DNA of 59,400 nt from Chromatiales bacterium (GCA_026982555.1 JALSGT010000097.1:1-59400); one strand, 5' to 3'; shown: positions 9,488 to 19,404, numbered from the stretch's first letter. Notes: generated from the letters alone by a model not told the origin. Program-made: numbers and translations.

Positions 9488-11650
9488 TTATTTCACCACC
9501 GTCACTTTGATATTACCTTCCCGTCGTAAAACGTTAACGCCCACGTCGTTGTCGTAACGCTGAAGAAAAACATCAACCGATGCTGTACCTACAGTGAGTT
9601 TTTTGATTTCCAGGGAATCCAGCCAGGGTGGCAGCCAGGGTTTGCAAAAAATAATTTGTGCTTGCGGGGTGTTGCTTATTTCTATGCCCAGGCAGGCTTG
9701 TAGCAGGGCGAATACCACTGTGCTGGACCAGGCTTGTGGCGCACAGGCCAGCGGGTAAAGTGTCGGGCCTTCACCTTTGCGTTTGAGAAACCCGCAAAAT
9801 AATTCCGGCATACGTCGCAGATCAAGAAACAGGCTGGCTTCAAACAGGCCGGTGAGTATTTGTGTGGCTTCTTTACGATAGCCGTAACGGGCAAAGCCCA
9901 GAGCAATCATGGCATTGTCATGAGGCCAGACGGCGCCATTGTGATACGACATGGGGTTGTAACGTTTTTCGCTGGTGGCAATGGTGCGCACTCCCCAGCC
10001 GGAATAACCGGTTTCATCCAACAGGGTTTCAATGGTGCGCCGGGCGTGCTGCCGGGTGGCAATGCCGCTGAACAGGGTATGCCCGGCATTGGAGGAGCGT
10101 ACCTGGCAGGGACGTTTTTCACCGTCCAATGCCAGTGCATAGGTACCCAGTTCATCACACCAAAAGGTACGGTTAAAACGTTTTTTCAAGGCGTGTGCCT
10201 TTTTCTTCAGTGCTTCGGCTTTGTTGTGTTTGTCAAACGCCAGGTAGAGTTTTTCGGCGCAGCACCAGGCATCATAAACATAAGCCTGAACCTCACAAAG
10301 CGCGATGGCCCCACTGGCGGCACTGCCATCGGCGTGAAATATTGAGTCATCGGAATCTTTCCAGCCTTGTTGTGACAGGCCTTTTTTATTTTGGCTGGCA
10401 TATTCAAAAAAACCGTCACCATCTTTGTCACCGTAGCGATCAATCCAGTCCAGTGCGGCTTCGATGTTTTGCCAGATGGCATCAATAAAAGCGCGATCCC
10501 CCGTATGTTGAAAATAAGCACCCGCCAGTACGACAAACAGGGGTGTTGCATCAATGGTGCCGTAATATTGTGCAAAGGGGACTTCGCCCAGCGTGGACAT
10601 TTCACCGCCACGGGTTTCGTGCAGGATTTTGCCGGGTTCGGCTTCGCGAAGGGGGTCAATTTCGGTGGCCTGGTTGGCGGCAAGGAAGGCCAATACGCCA
10701 CGGGCGGTGTTGGGGTTGATCCACAGTGAGTGCAGAGCGGTGATGATGCCATCACGCCCAAAGGGTGTGCTGAACCAGGGTACACCAGCAAAGGGATAGG
10801 GGCCGTAAGGTGTATCACTGATAAGCAGATTAAGGTCCACCTGCGAGCGATTCAGCCAGTCGTTGAATTGCTCGTTGGAGGTATGAATTGCGCAGTGATT
10901 TTCGCGTGCTGTTTTTAACTCGCCTGATAATTTTTGCAGGGCATTGAAATAATCAGTGGTGGGTGCGGCACTCTGGTTCGCATCACAGTGGATATTGATA
11001 TAAATGTCTTTGTCTTCGCCGGGGAGCAGCGCCACTTCAAAATGGGCATTGTTGTTGCTGATCCTGGCATTCGCATTTTCCAGCTGAATGCAGGTGTGGC
11101 GGGTGATTTTGTCCAGGCCGGTGTAAGCCAGGGTGATGGTTTGTTGTTGTTTATCGACGTCCACAGGCAGGCAATGGCCGCGTGCCTTGCGTTGCTTGCC
11201 GCGCACTTCAAAAATGTCGGCAAAATCGGCATCGAAGGCCAGTACAAAGGGAAGGTTGATGGCCGAGGCGCCGTAGTTGCACAGGCGCAGGTGTTCATAG
11301 CAGGTGTCCTGGTAAAGCAGCTTGGCACGAAACACATGTACGGTATCAATATGCACTATGGGTTTGTTTGCGTCGTTGACGATTTCCGGGATGGTCAGGT
11401 CAACGGTAAGCAGGCTGTTGTCCTGTTTGAGCGTTGAGTTCAACAGCACCGGGCGACGGCCATCGGCCAGGCGCAGGTCCAGTTGCGATAAAAACCGGGT
11501 GTCTTGATGGTAAATTCCCTGTTCACTGCGCCCTTGGGCATGAATGTCGCCGTAGCGATCAAACACCGCAAAGCTGTTGCCGTGTTTGAGTACCAGGGTG
11601 CGATCATCCAGTGAACCGCTGTTGGTCTGGATGGTTTCGTTATCGTTCAC
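9488..11650 (-). CDS. Glycogen-debranching-type amylo-alpha-1,6-glucosidase
   Basis: 720 residues, cytoplasmic, no signal peptide. The N-terminal part (TLVLKHGNSFAVFDRYGDIH, YHQDTRFLSQLDLRL) matches the bacterial GDE_N_bis domain. The rest is an (alpha/alpha)6-barrel glucosidase domain of the GH63/GH15-like kind (YGPYPFAGVPWFSTPFGRDG, GWKDSDDSIFHADGS, MSYHNGAVWPHDNAMIALG). Such proteins are annotated as amylo-alpha-1,6-glucosidases, though substrates of this subgroup are rarely tested. The start is GTG at 11650 within GTGA, overlapping the stop of the upstream GT4 gene by four bases, so the two are very likely translationally coupled and act on the same glucan or glucoside. No classical glycogen genes (glgB, glgC, glgA) are in the window. 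Confidence 0.85.
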   Translation of the reverse strand: MNDNETIQTNSGSLDDRTLVLKHGNSFAVFDRYGDIHAQGRSEQGIYHQDTRFLSQLDLRLADGRRPVLLNSTLKQDNSLLTVDLTIPEIVNDANKPIVHIDTVHVFRAKLLYQDTCYEHLRLCNYGASAINLPFVLAFDADFADIFEVRGKQRKARGHCLPVDVDKQQQTITLAYTGLDKITRHTCIQLENANARISNNNAHFEVALLPGEDKDIYINIHCDANQSAAPTTDYFNALQKLSGELKTARENHCAIHTSNEQFNDWLNRSQVDLNLLISDTPYGPYPFAGVPWFSTPFGRDGIITALHSLWINPNTARGVLAFLAANQATEIDPLREAEPGKILHETRGGEMSTLGEVPFAQYYGTIDATPLFVVLAGAYFQHTGDRAFIDAIWQNIEAALDWIDRYGDKDGDGFFEYASQNKKGLSQQGWKDSDDSIFHADGSAASGAIALCEVQAYVYDAWCCAEKLYLAFDKHNKAEALKKKAHALKKRFNRTFWCDELGTYALALDGEKRPCQVRSSNAGHTLFSGIATRQHARRTIETLLDETGYSGWGVRTIATSEKRYNPMSYHNGAVWPHDNAMIALGFARYGYRKEATQILTGLFEASLFLDLRRMPELFCGFLKRKGEGPTLYPLACAPQAWSSTVVFALLQACLGIEISNTPQAQIIFCKPWLPPWLDSLEIKKLTVGTASVDVFLQRYDNDVGVNVLRREGNIKVTVVK

Positions 11651-12795
11651 AGGCTGTTTGTCTGGTCAGTGAAAGTGACCGCTGTTGTTAACGTGTCATC
11701 AGTGGTTGTCATCAGGTTTTGCAGGGCGTGGCTTGTGGTTTCCGGGCGTTTTGTGTGCGGCTCATTTTTTTGGTGCTGGCGGATTTGTTGCTCGTAAAGG
11801 CGCAGATAACTTTGGGTCATGCGCTGTGATGAGAAACGGTGTTCAAAAACCTGGCGGCATTGTTGCCGGTCGATACTGTCCAACCGGTGGATGGCGTTAA
11901 CGGCTTCTCGCTGTGTGTTGACGATAAATCCGCTGACGCCATGTTCTATTACTTCGGGTACTGCGCCGCGATTATAGGCAATCACTGGTGTGCCGCAGGC
12001 CATTGCTTCGGTCATCACCAGACCAAAGGGCTCCGGCCAGCTGATGGGAAACAGCAAGGCGCTGGCATTGCCGAGGAATTCCTGTTTTTGCATGTCGTTA
12101 ATCTCGCCAATGAACTCGACACCAGGCTGTTTCAATAATGGTTGAATGGTTTTCGCAAAATAGTGCTTGTCCACCAGATCAACCTTGGCGGCAATTTTTA
12201 ATTGGCGTCCTGTCTGACGGGCAATGTTGATGGCTTCATCAATGCCTTTTTCCGGGGATGTACGTCCCAGAAAGGCCAGGTAATCCTCCGCTTTGGCGCG
12301 ATATTGGTAGAGGTCAAGCGGCAGACCGTTGTAGACCGTGCCTTGCCAGTTGGCATAGGGCAGGGGTTCGCGCTGCGAGTCAGAAATGGAAACCACGGGA
12401 ATTTCATGAAATTCACGATTCAGTCCTTCCAGTTCCGCGATGTCCAGACGGTCATGCTGGGTGGTGATGTGCGGTGTTGTTAATCGTCGTCCCAGGGGAA
12501 AATGTTGATAACCGGTGTGAAAGTGAATGATGTCAAAGTCAGCTGCCCGCCGGTAAAGTTCTTCAAACATGACCAGGTGGTGTGCCTGTGACTCCTGGCA
12601 GGCATCAAGCCGTAAGGCATGTTTACAAGGTGCGATGAGTCGTGCCGAGGTTACCGAGTCCCCACTGGCAAACAGAGTGACATCATGGCCCTGAGCCACC
12701 AGTTCTTCTGTCAGATAGGAAACGATGCGTTCAATTCCGCCGTATTGTCGGGGAGGTACGCTTTCGATAAGAGGGGAAACCTGGGCTATTTTCAT
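11647..12795 (-). CDS. Glycosyltransferase family 4
   Basis: 382 residues with the GT-B fold of GT4 enzymes. N-terminal MKIAQVSPLIESVPPRQYGGIERIV is the acceptor-side loop. The C-terminal donor domain has FLGRTSPEKGIDEAI and the E-x7-E motif in EPFGLVMTEAMACGTPVIA. It transfers a sugar from a nucleotide donor with retention, but donor and acceptor cannot be read from the sequence. The C-terminal 40 residues are polar and low in complexity. AAGGA about ten bases before ATG 12795 supports the start. It overlaps the debranching-type glucosidase gene by four bases (11647-11650), a pairing that points to a shared small glucan or glucosyl compound. Confidence 0.88.
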   Translation of the reverse strand: MKIAQVSPLIESVPPRQYGGIERIVSYLTEELVAQGHDVTLFASGDSVTSARLIAPCKHALRLDACQESQAHHLVMFEELYRRAADFDIIHFHTGYQHFPLGRRLTTPHITTQHDRLDIAELEGLNREFHEIPVVSISDSQREPLPYANWQGTVYNGLPLDLYQYRAKAEDYLAFLGRTSPEKGIDEAINIARQTGRQLKIAAKVDLVDKHYFAKTIQPLLKQPGVEFIGEINDMQKQEFLGNASALLFPISWPEPFGLVMTEAMACGTPVIAYNRGAVPEVIEHGVSGFIVNTQREAVNAIHRLDSIDRQQCRQVFEHRFSSQRMTQSYLRLYEQQIRQHQKNEPHTKRPETTSHALQNLMTTTDDTLTTAVTFTDQTNSL

Positions 12796-13391
12796 CGTGT
12801 GCTTTTTCCTTGTCAGCGAGACTGCCGGGTTACGCGCAACGACTTTACGTTCCCGGACAGGCTTCTATCGGGGAGGCTATGCAAATTTCTTCAGCCAATG
12901 GTTTATTCGTTGGCTAATTGTAGTTCGTTTTTTAAGATTTCAAGGCAGGTTCCCGGATTTTATGGTTTTTTGAGGAAATTGAGCAAAAATGAGGAAAGGT
13001 GGGGTGGAACTAACTTAGAGGTTTGTGATGCATGGTCTAACGGTGGGTGCCGGGATATTAAGGGTAAATTTCTTGAGGTGTTCGCCGATATTGCTTTTGC
13101 TTGATCAAGATTGCTTTACTCGGAATGGATGAACGATCTGTGGGCGGGTGAACCGCGCAGCGTCACTAAAAAAATATTGCGAAGCGTGATATGCGTAATG
13201 CTGTTTTGCGCCATATCGATAATCACTGATTAGCCGTTTATTCAGGGCAGACTGCCGTGATGAATGTGCCTGAATATATTCTGATGGTATTTCCTGAAGA
13301 ATGTATTTGGGTTGCCGCTAATATCAACACGGAAAGAAAAATATATTAACAGCGTAAGTGACAGTGCGTGCGATTCAGGAGGGCCGGGAGC
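12796..13391. other. Divergent intergenic region
   Basis: About 600 bp between the divergent GT4 and Roadblock genes. It should hold both promoters, but none stands out: a TATATT (13342-13347) has no -35 at normal spacing. CTTGATCAAG at 13100-13109 is a perfect 10-bp palindrome. The reading frames here lack homology-like features and ribosome binding sites, so I call no gene. Confidence 0.45.
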
Positions 13392-13775
13392 ATGACAAAC
13401 CTTCAAAAAGAAAATATTGATAAGATCATTCGTCCCATACTCAGGACGTTAAACGGAAAATCACCGGAGATGGAAGCATCGGCGGTGATGTCTCGTGATG
13501 GCATGAGCGTTGCCTCGGTATTGGGTGATGGTGTTGACCCGGATCGGCTGGGTGCCATGTGCGCGGCACTGTTGGGCCTGGCTGACCGGACGGCAAACGA
13601 GCTGGCGCGCGGTGAATTGAAACTGGTGTTGCTGCATGGCAGTAAAGGTGTGTTGCTGCTGGTGCATGTTGGCACTACACATGTGTTGGCGGTGTCGGCC
13701 AAGCCCGGTATCAATCTCGGCATGGTTTTGATGGAAGCGAAAAAAACCGCAGCAATGCTGGCAAACACAATGTAA
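13392..13775 (+). CDS. Roadblock/LC7-domain protein 1
   Basis: 127 residues from ATG 13392, preceded by AGGAGGG and GGGAG. An in-frame GTG at 13368 is less likely. It is a single Roadblock/LC7 domain: an N-terminal helix (LQKENIDKIIRPILRTL), EASAVMSRDGMSVASVLG, a helix LGAMCAALLGLADRTANEL, and the late strands KGVLLLVHVGTTHVLAVSAKPG. The fold typically dimerises and regulates small Ras-like GTPases (MglB/MglA) or cytoskeletal and bactofilin-type assemblies. No GTPase gene is adjacent. A second Roadblock gene follows 230 bp downstream on the same strand, suggesting a heterodimer or a duplicated regulator. Confidence 0.85.
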   Translation: MTNLQKENIDKIIRPILRTLNGKSPEMEASAVMSRDGMSVASVLGDGVDPDRLGAMCAALLGLADRTANELARGELKLVLLHGSKGVLLLVHVGTTHVLAVSAKPGINLGMVLMEAKKTAAMLANTM

Positions 13776-14005
13776 AACCGGTTCTGGTACAATAACCACT
13801 CTCAGGTTGTTGTGAATGATTTATTCGTGTCATTTTCGCACGGAATAAAATTCTGTAAATATGATTGATCTGTCTGGATGTCCGTTCAGACTTATACCCC
13901 TACAGCCTCCTGTTTAAGAATAGCCTTGTTATGCCGATGTTATTATGGGATGGCATGGGCGTCGATAAATGGTGGCCAGCAAATGCAAGTACTGAGGGAG
14001 CTTCC

Positions 14006-14365
14006 TTGGAACAAGAAACCATAGAATCAATTCTGAAAGCGCTGAATAATACGAATCCACAGATACTGTTATCCATGGTTGTGATGCCGGATGGTCTGGC
14101 GTTGGCTTATGAAGGCAATGTGGATGATTTTGAAAAAGTGGGTGCCTTGTACATCGAATTGCAACTGATGTGCGAAAAAATCATGTCAGAACTCGAATAC
14201 GGTGAGCTGGAAGAAATGTTTATCCGTTCCAAATCAGGTTGTGTGGTGTTGCTGCCCATCGGTGATAAAGGGCTGCTGGCCTGCATGTCCACCCCGGATG
14301 TGAACGCCTCAAAATTGCAGATGTTTACCTGGAAAGCAGTCAGCCGGTTGTTTGAGCTTATGTGA
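14006..14365 (+). CDS. Roadblock/LC7-domain protein 2
   Basis: About 119 residues if started at TTG 14006, which has GAGGGAG five bases upstream and begins at the family's first helix ([16 protein letters not shown]). The frame is open back to 13865, but that extension is rich in Trp/Pro/Cys and looks non-coding. The domain shows [18 protein letters not shown], a helix through [19 protein letters not shown], and strands [25 protein letters not shown]. It shares the fold but little sequence with the gene upstream. Its last eight bases overlap the end of dapE, which is convergent. Role unknown; a partner of the first Roadblock protein is the simplest guess. Confidence 0.75.
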   Translation: MEQETIESILKALNNTNPQILLSMVVMPDGLALAYEGNVDDFEKVGALYIELQLMCEKIMSELEYGELEEMFIRSKSGCVVLLPIGDKGLLACMSTPDVNASKLQMFTWKAVSRLFELM

Positions 14366-15497
14366 GCAGCTCTTCCAGTATTTGCTCATACATGCCTGAC
14401 AGTTTTTCCAGGTCTTCCACAGCCACGCATTCGTCAATTTTATGAATGGTGGCATTCACCGGACCCAGTTCCACAACCTGTGCGCCTGTCGGTGCAATAA
14501 AACGACCATCCGAAGTGCCGCCTGCCGTTGACAGTTTTGCGGTAACACCAGTGATTTTTTGCGTGGCGGCTTTGGCGGCATCCACCAGCGCACCGCTGGC
14601 GGTTAAAAACGGTTTGCCGGAAAGATTCCACTGGATGGTGTGTTTGAGGTTATGCCGGTTAATAATAGCCTGCACCTGCTGTTGCAATTGCTCGTGCGTG
14701 ACTTCCGTGGAATACCGAAAATTAAAGACCACCACGGCATCACCGGGAATCACATTGGTGGCACCGGTGCCCGCATTAATATTGGAAACCTGGAACGTGG
14801 TTGCAGGAAAAAATGCATTGCCTTGATCCCACGCTTGCATGCACAACTCAGCCAGCAGGGGCGCGAGGCGGTGAATCGGGTTGTCTGCTAAATGGGGATA
14901 GGCGACATGGCCCTGCACTCCGTGGATGGTAAGGGTGCAGCCCAGTGAACCACGACGGCCATTTTTAATCACATCGCCCACCACATCTGTGCTGGAAGGT
15001 TCACCCACCAGACAGCCGTCCATTTTTTCACCGCGTGCTTCAAGGTGTTCGATGACTTTTATTGTGCCGTTAATGGACGGGCCTTCTTCATCGCTGGTGA
15101 TGAGAAAACCGATGGAGCCAGTGTGGTCAGGATGTGCAGCCACGAAACGTTCGCAGGCTGTGACCATGGCTGCGAGGCTGCCTTTCATGTCTGCCGCACC
15201 ACGGCCATGCAACATGCCATCGATAACGGTGGGCTCAAAGGGTGGGGATTGCCACTGTGCCTCCGGGCCAGTGGGCACCACGTCGGTATGTCCGGCGAAG
15301 GCATAGAGCGGGGCACGGGTACCGCGCCGTGCCCAGAAATTATCCACGTCATCAAAACGCAGGCGTTCAACCACAAAGCCCAGTGCTTCAAGGCGTGTGA
15401 TCATCAGCTCCTGGCAACCGGCATCTTCGGGGGTTATTGAGCGACGGGAGATAAGGTCTTTGGCCAGAGTCAGTGTGGCGGATTCTGTTTGTTTCAT
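14358..15497 (-). CDS. dapE: Succinyl-diaminopimelate desuccinylase
   Basis: 379 residues, M20 metallopeptidase family. It hydrolyses N-succinyl-LL-2,6-diaminopimelate to LL-diaminopimelate and succinate in lysine and peptidoglycan precursor synthesis. The di-zinc ligands are visible: His70 and Asp72 in [12 protein letters not shown], Asp103 in GRGAADMKG, the catalytic Glu137 with Glu138 in TSDEEG, and the late His352 in [13 protein letters not shown]. It is last of four minus-strand genes dapC-dapD-yffB-dapE, an arrangement common in gammaproteobacteria. A short palindrome lies between it and yffB. Confidence 0.97.
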   Translation of the reverse strand: MKQTESATLTLAKDLISRRSITPEDAGCQELMITRLEALGFVVERLRFDDVDNFWARRGTRAPLYAFAGHTDVVPTGPEAQWQSPPFEPTVIDGMLHGRGAADMKGSLAAMVTACERFVAAHPDHTGSIGFLITSDEEGPSINGTIKVIEHLEARGEKMDGCLVGEPSSTDVVGDVIKNGRRGSLGCTLTIHGVQGHVAYPHLADNPIHRLAPLLAELCMQAWDQGNAFFPATTFQVSNINAGTGATNVIPGDAVVVFNFRYSTEVTHEQLQQQVQAIINRHNLKHTIQWNLSGKPFLTASGALVDAAKAATQKITGVTAKLSTAGGTSDGRFIAPTGAQVVELGPVNATIHKIDECVAVEDLEKLSGMYEQILEELLT

Positions 15498-15542
15498 TGT
15501 ATTTACAAGCCTCTGCTGTTATCGCCAGCCGGATTACGTGCG

Positions 15543-15561
15543 GGGTGGGCAATGCCCACCC
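15543..15561. repeat. Short perfect palindrome between yffB and dapE
   Basis: GGGTGGGCA (15543-15551), one A, then TGCCCACCC (15553-15561) form a 9-bp stem. It ends on the first base of the yffB stop codon. GGTGGGCAATGCCCACC-type palindromes are widespread extragenic repeats in proteobacteria, so this is probably a second REP class. It could also attenuate read-through into dapE. Confidence 0.5.
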
Positions 15562-15914
15562 TACGGGGTCTGGTCGAATACCGTTGCATAGTCAGCGGGT
15601 TTGAAGCCCACATGGATATTTTTGTTATGTATCAACACAGGGCGTTTAATCAAGGTTGGCTGGCTTGACATTAATTGGATGGCATTGGTTTCGTTGATGT
15701 CTTCTTTATCTTTGTCCGGCAACTGCCGCCAGGTGGTGCTGCGCCGGTTGAGCAGGCTTTCCCAGCCGACAGATTTCACCCAGGCAGACAGATCATTTTT
15801 GTCCAGGCCGTCGTTACGCATATCATGAAAAGTATATTTGATGTTGTGTGCATCCAGCCACTTGCAAGCCTTGCGCACAGTATCGCAGTTTTTAATGCCG
15901 TAGAGTGTTGTCAT
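15561..15914 (-). CDS. yffB: ArsC/Spx-family reductase-like protein YffB
   Basis: 117 residues with the thioredoxin-like fold of the ArsC family. The single N-terminal redox Cys lies in YGIKNCDTVRKACKWL, and the family stretch around LLNRRSTTWRQL and the RPVLIHNKNIHVGF segment are present. The second Cys of classical arsenate reductases is absent, as in YffB. Its activity is not established for the family. Its conserved place inside the dap gene run (14 bp after dapD) is the best identifier. Confidence 0.88.
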   Translation of the reverse strand: MTTLYGIKNCDTVRKACKWLDAHNIKYTFHDMRNDGLDKNDLSAWVKSVGWESLLNRRSTTWRQLPDKDKEDINETNAIQLMSSQPTLIKRPVLIHNKNIHVGFKPADYATVFDQTP

Positions 15915-15928
15915 TGGTCAGAAGGCGA

Positions 15929-16750
15929 CTAAATGTCACGCAGCAGTTCGTTAATGCCCACCTTGCCACGGGTTTTGTCATCGACTTTTTTCACAATAAC
16001 GGCACAGTACAGTGAATAGCTGCCATCTTTAGATGGCAGGTTACCGGACACCACCACGGAACCCGCAGGGATACGGCCATAGGTGACTTCACCGGTTTCA
16101 CGGTCATAGATTTTGGTACTCTGGCCGATGTATACGCCCATGGAAATCACCGAACCTTCTTCGACGATGACACCTTCCACCACTTCAGAGCGCGCGCCGA
16201 TGAAGCAGTTGTCTTCAATGATCGTCGGGGAAGCCTGTAACGGCTCCAGTACGCCGCCGATGCCCACGCCACCGGAGAGGTGAACGTTTTTGCCGATTTG
16301 CGCACAGGAACCTACCGTGGCCCAGGTGTCTACCATGGTGCCACTGTCCACATAGGCGCCAATGTTGACATAGGAAGGCATCAGTATGACACCCGGCGCA
16401 ATATAAGAGCCGGTACGGACAGAGGCGGGTGGCACCACGCGCACACCGGATTCACGAAAATCCCGCGCATTGTAACTGCCAAATTTCGATTGCACTTTGT
16501 CAAAATAATTGGCAAAGCCGCCTTTCATGAATTCGTTGTCTTCAATGCGAAATGACAGCAGTACGGCTTTTTTCAGCCATTCATTGGTGACCCATTCACC
16601 TTCGATTTTTTCAGCAACACGCAGTTCACCAGTATCCAGCAGACGGATGGCTTCGGTAACGTATTCCTTGACATGAGTGTCTACATTGCGGGGGGTGATA
16701 TCGGCGCGTTTTTCAAAGGCGTCTTCGATGACTTTTTTCAGGTCGGTCAT
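15929..16750 (-). CDS. dapD: Tetrahydrodipicolinate N-succinyltransferase
   Basis: 273 residues, normal length. It adds succinyl from succinyl-CoA to tetrahydrodipicolinate, opening the succinylase branch of lysine/DAP synthesis. After an alpha-helical N-terminal domain, the left-handed beta-helix of hexapeptide repeats is evident ([60 protein letters not shown]). ATG 16750 has GGAG seven to eight bases upstream. It sits 28 bp after dapC in the same operon. Confidence 0.97.
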   Translation of the reverse strand: MTDLKKVIEDAFEKRADITPRNVDTHVKEYVTEAIRLLDTGELRVAEKIEGEWVTNEWLKKAVLLSFRIEDNEFMKGGFANYFDKVQSKFGSYNARDFRESGVRVVPPASVRTGSYIAPGVILMPSYVNIGAYVDSGTMVDTWATVGSCAQIGKNVHLSGGVGIGGVLEPLQASPTIIEDNCFIGARSEVVEGVIVEEGSVISMGVYIGQSTKIYDRETGEVTYGRIPAGSVVVSGNLPSKDGSYSLYCAVIVKKVDDKTRGKVGINELLRDI

Positions 16751-16778
16751 TGTGTTGCTCCAGATTAAACAGATTAAT

Positions 16779-17996
16779 TTATGAATGTTTCAGTGTTTCT
16801 ACATAACTGCGAATACGTTGTGCAGCATCAATGCATTCTTCCAGTGGTGCCACCAGTGCCATGCGTATGCGGTTTTCACCGGGGTTGCCTGTCAGGGTAT
16901 CGCGGGATAAAAAGCATCCCGGCACCACAGTGACGTTTTGCTGCGCAAATAAATCACGGGCGAACGTTTTATCATCGACAGGTGTTTTTGCCCACAGATA
17001 AAAACCGGCATCAGGTCGCTGTGCGTCCAGTACAGGTGACAATATATCCAGCACAGCATCAAATTTTTCACGATAACGCGCGCGGTTATCTGCAACATGT
17101 TGCTCGTCATCCCAGGCTTTGACACTGGCAGCCTGTACAGGAGGAGACATGGTACAGCCGTGATAGGTGCGATAGAGCAAAAATGTGGTCAGTATATCCG
17201 CATCACCCGCCACAAACCCGGAGCGCAGCCCCGGCAGGTTGGAGCGCTTCGACAGGCTGTGAAATACCACGCAACGCTTAAAATCATTACGGCCTATTTT
17301 TGCCGCAACTTCCAGTAGGCCGACGGGCGGTACGGTTTCGTCAAAATAGATTTCCGAATAACATTCGTCGGAAGCAATGATGAAATCGTGCTCATCGGCC
17401 AGAGCAATGAGCTGACGCAGGCCAGCTTCGCCGATGACCGCGCCAGTGGGATTGCCGGGAGAGCACAGGTAAATCAGCTGGCAGCGTTGCCAGATTTCAA
17501 CGGGTACCGTATCGAAATCGGGCACAAAGCCGGTGTCCTCCGAGGTGTTCAAAAACCACGGTTCCGCACCGGCCAAAAGGGTTGCCCCTTCATAAATCTG
17601 GTAAAACGGATTAGGCATGACCACCACAGCACCCTTGCTATGATCCGGGTTGCGATTTACCACCACCTGAGCAAAAGCAAACAACGCTTCGCGAGTGCCG
17701 TTGACGGGCAGGACATGTCGCTCGGGATCGAGCAGGTTCGAGGCAATATCGAAACGCTGTGACAGCCAGCGGGCAACGGTTTCACGCAATGCCAGTGTGC
17801 CTTTGGTGAGCGGATAATTTTCCAGCCCCCGCAATTGCGCGGTCATTTCCGTCAGTACAAAATCCGGCGCAGCATGTTTCGGCTCACCGATGGACAGCAT
17901 GATAGGTGATTTGTGTGCAGGCGGGACGATACCGGCGTTCAGTGCGCGCAGCTTTTCGAACGGGTACGGATGTAGCCGGTGGAGGTCTGGATTCAT
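16779..17996 (-). CDS. dapC: Succinyldiaminopimelate transaminase
   Basis: 405 residues, fold-type I PLP aminotransferase. The PLP lysine is Lys250 in [19 protein letters not shown]. Other landmarks are [28 protein letters not shown] and [13 protein letters not shown]. It makes N-succinyl-LL-diaminopimelate with glutamate as amino donor. The DapC assignment rests on the family sequence plus its position as first gene of dapC-dapD-yffB-dapE. A divergent transporter gene lies on the other side. Confidence 0.94.
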   Translation of the reverse strand: MNPDLHRLHPYPFEKLRALNAGIVPPAHKSPIMLSIGEPKHAAPDFVLTEMTAQLRGLENYPLTKGTLALRETVARWLSQRFDIASNLLDPERHVLPVNGTREALFAFAQVVVNRNPDHSKGAVVVMPNPFYQIYEGATLLAGAEPWFLNTSEDTGFVPDFDTVPVEIWQRCQLIYLCSPGNPTGAVIGEAGLRQLIALADEHDFIIASDECYSEIYFDETVPPVGLLEVAAKIGRNDFKRCVVFHSLSKRSNLPGLRSGFVAGDADILTTFLLYRTYHGCTMSPPVQAASVKAWDDEQHVADNRARYREKFDAVLDILSPVLDAQRPDAGFYLWAKTPVDDKTFARDLFAQQNVTVVPGCFLSRDTLTGNPGENRIRMALVAPLEECIDAAQRIRSYVETLKHS

Positions 17997-18133
17997 GTTC
18001 GCTTTATTAATTCAAGGCCGGGAAAAACAAGCCGTGTAGTATACCGGAGAACGAGAGTGGGTACACCGCGACAAATCAAAGGGGATATGGATGAAAAACG
18101 ATAACAGGACTCATCACCTTGGGGGCTAACGCA

Positions 18134-19030
18134 TTGAAAACCGGCACAATGGGTCCGGTATTATTATTGCTGTGGGCCGCCACTTTTTGGGGCGTGGTGT
18201 GGTATCCGCTGCGGCTACTGGAAGCCGCAGGTCTCAGCGGGCTGTGGACGACCTGGGTGATTTTCGCCGTTGCCTCACTGCCAGGGCTGTGGCTGGTGTG
18301 GCCGCACCGTCATATATTGCGGGATCAGCCAGGGTTACTGTTGCTCATCGCGCTGGCCAATGGCTGGCTGAATACCGCGTTTGTGCTTGCCGTGCTGGAT
18401 GGCAATGTCGTGCGTGTATTGCTGTTGTTTTACCTGTCGCCATTATGGAGCACCCTGCTGGCGTGGTGGTGGCTGGGAGAGCGACCGTCGCGTTTGGGGC
18501 TTGCCACGCTGGCCATGGCGATGGCGGGCGCATTGCTGATGTTGTGGAATCCGCAACTGGGTTTCCCCTGGCCGCAGGATCAGGCTGACTGGCTGGCAAT
18601 CAGCGCCGGTATCGGCTTTTCGTTTTCCAATGTGGCCGTGCGCCGGTTGAAACATATGCCCACCATCGTTAAGGCTGCGGTTACCTGGTGGGGTGTGGTG
18701 GTGGTGGCCGGAATCTGGTTGCTTCTTATACAGGCACCGATGCCTGCCATCTCCGGTGGAGCCTGGATCGGTGCAGTGATTCTGGGAGGTATCGGTATTT
18801 TTAGTGCCTCGCTGGCGCTGATTTATGGCGTGGAAAAAATGCCGGTGCATCGTTCAGCAGTGATTTTATTGTTTGAGCTGGTGGCGGGGGCGGTGTCGTC
18901 GCAATTACTCACCAATGAAATTGTGACAACCATAGAATGGTTCGGCGGGGCGCTGATTGTTCTTGCGGCGTATCTGTCGGTGCAGGGCAGCAGTGATGGC
19001 AATCCGCAAAAAATAATAAAGGAAAAATAA
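18134..19030 (+). CDS. EamA-family (DMT) inner-membrane transporter
   Basis: About 298 residues with two EamA repeats and roughly ten hydrophobic segments, beginning PVLLLLWAATFWGVVWYPLRLL. DMT exporters carry metabolites or amino acids; the substrate here is unknown. The start is unclear. Candidates are TTG 18119, TTG 18134 (GGGGG eight bases before) and ATG 18149. Just upstream, ATG 18091 with a good AAAGGGG Shine-Dalgarno opens a 12-codon frame stopping at 18127-18129. Removing one G from the run at 18121-18125 would join that frame to the transporter, so the true N-terminus may be at 18091. It ends two bases before the VOC gene, suggesting an operon. Confidence 0.85.
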   Translation: MKTGTMGPVLLLLWAATFWGVVWYPLRLLEAAGLSGLWTTWVIFAVASLPGLWLVWPHRHILRDQPGLLLLIALANGWLNTAFVLAVLDGNVVRVLLLFYLSPLWSTLLAWWWLGERPSRLGLATLAMAMAGALLMLWNPQLGFPWPQDQADWLAISAGIGFSFSNVAVRRLKHMPTIVKAAVTWWGVVVVAGIWLLLIQAPMPAISGGAWIGAVILGGIGIFSASLALIYGVEKMPVHRSAVILLFELVAGAVSSQLLTNEIVTTIEWFGGALIVLAAYLSVQGSSDGNPQKIIKEK

Positions 19031-19032
19031 TA

Positions 19033-19404
19033 ATGTATGGTATTTTGCATGTGAGTTTTATTGTCACGGATACAAAGCGCGCACTACGGTTTTATTGTGA
19101 TGTGCTGGGGTTGGAAATAAATCATCACCGCCCGGACCTGGGATATCCCGGTGTATGGCTGGATTGTGGTGGTGATCAGCAGATTCATTTACTGGAACTG
19201 CCAAACCCGGACCCGGTGACAGGTCGTCCGGAACATGGCGGCAGGGACCGGCATGCGGCTTTTGCAATAGACAAGCTGGATGTATTGAGCGCATCGCTGG
19301 AAGCCGCAGGGATTAAGTTTACCCGCAGCAAATCCGGGCGGCAGGCGCTGTTTTGTCGTGACCCGGATGGCAATGCCCTGGAGTTTGTTGAGGCAACCGC
19401 GTGA
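19033..19404 (+). CDS. VOC-family (glyoxalase/dioxygenase-like) protein
   Basis: 123 residues, one vicinal-oxygen-chelate module pair. HVSFIVTDTKRALRFYCDVLGLEI carries the first metal-ligand His, QQIHLLEL the second, RHAAFAID the third, and DPDGNALEFVEA the last acidic ligand. Metal binding is therefore likely. Substrate and reaction are not readable; this subgroup contains many annotated only as VOC proteins. It starts two bases after the transporter gene and is probably co-transcribed. Confidence 0.87.
   Translation: MYGILHVSFIVTDTKRALRFYCDVLGLEINHHRPDLGYPGVWLDCGGDQQIHLLELPNPDPVTGRPEHGGRDRHAAFAIDKLDVLSASLEAAGIKFTRSKSGRQALFCRDPDGNALEFVEATA

Noticed and set aside
10207..10818. 203-codon frame inside the debranching-type gene
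   Set aside because: Alternate-frame shadow of a recognisable glucosidase; Pro/Ser/Met-rich with no domain.
12619..13104. 161-codon plus-strand frame across the GT4 start and intergenic DNA
   Set aside because: It overlaps a solid GT4 gene in antisense and shows no family features or ribosome binding site.
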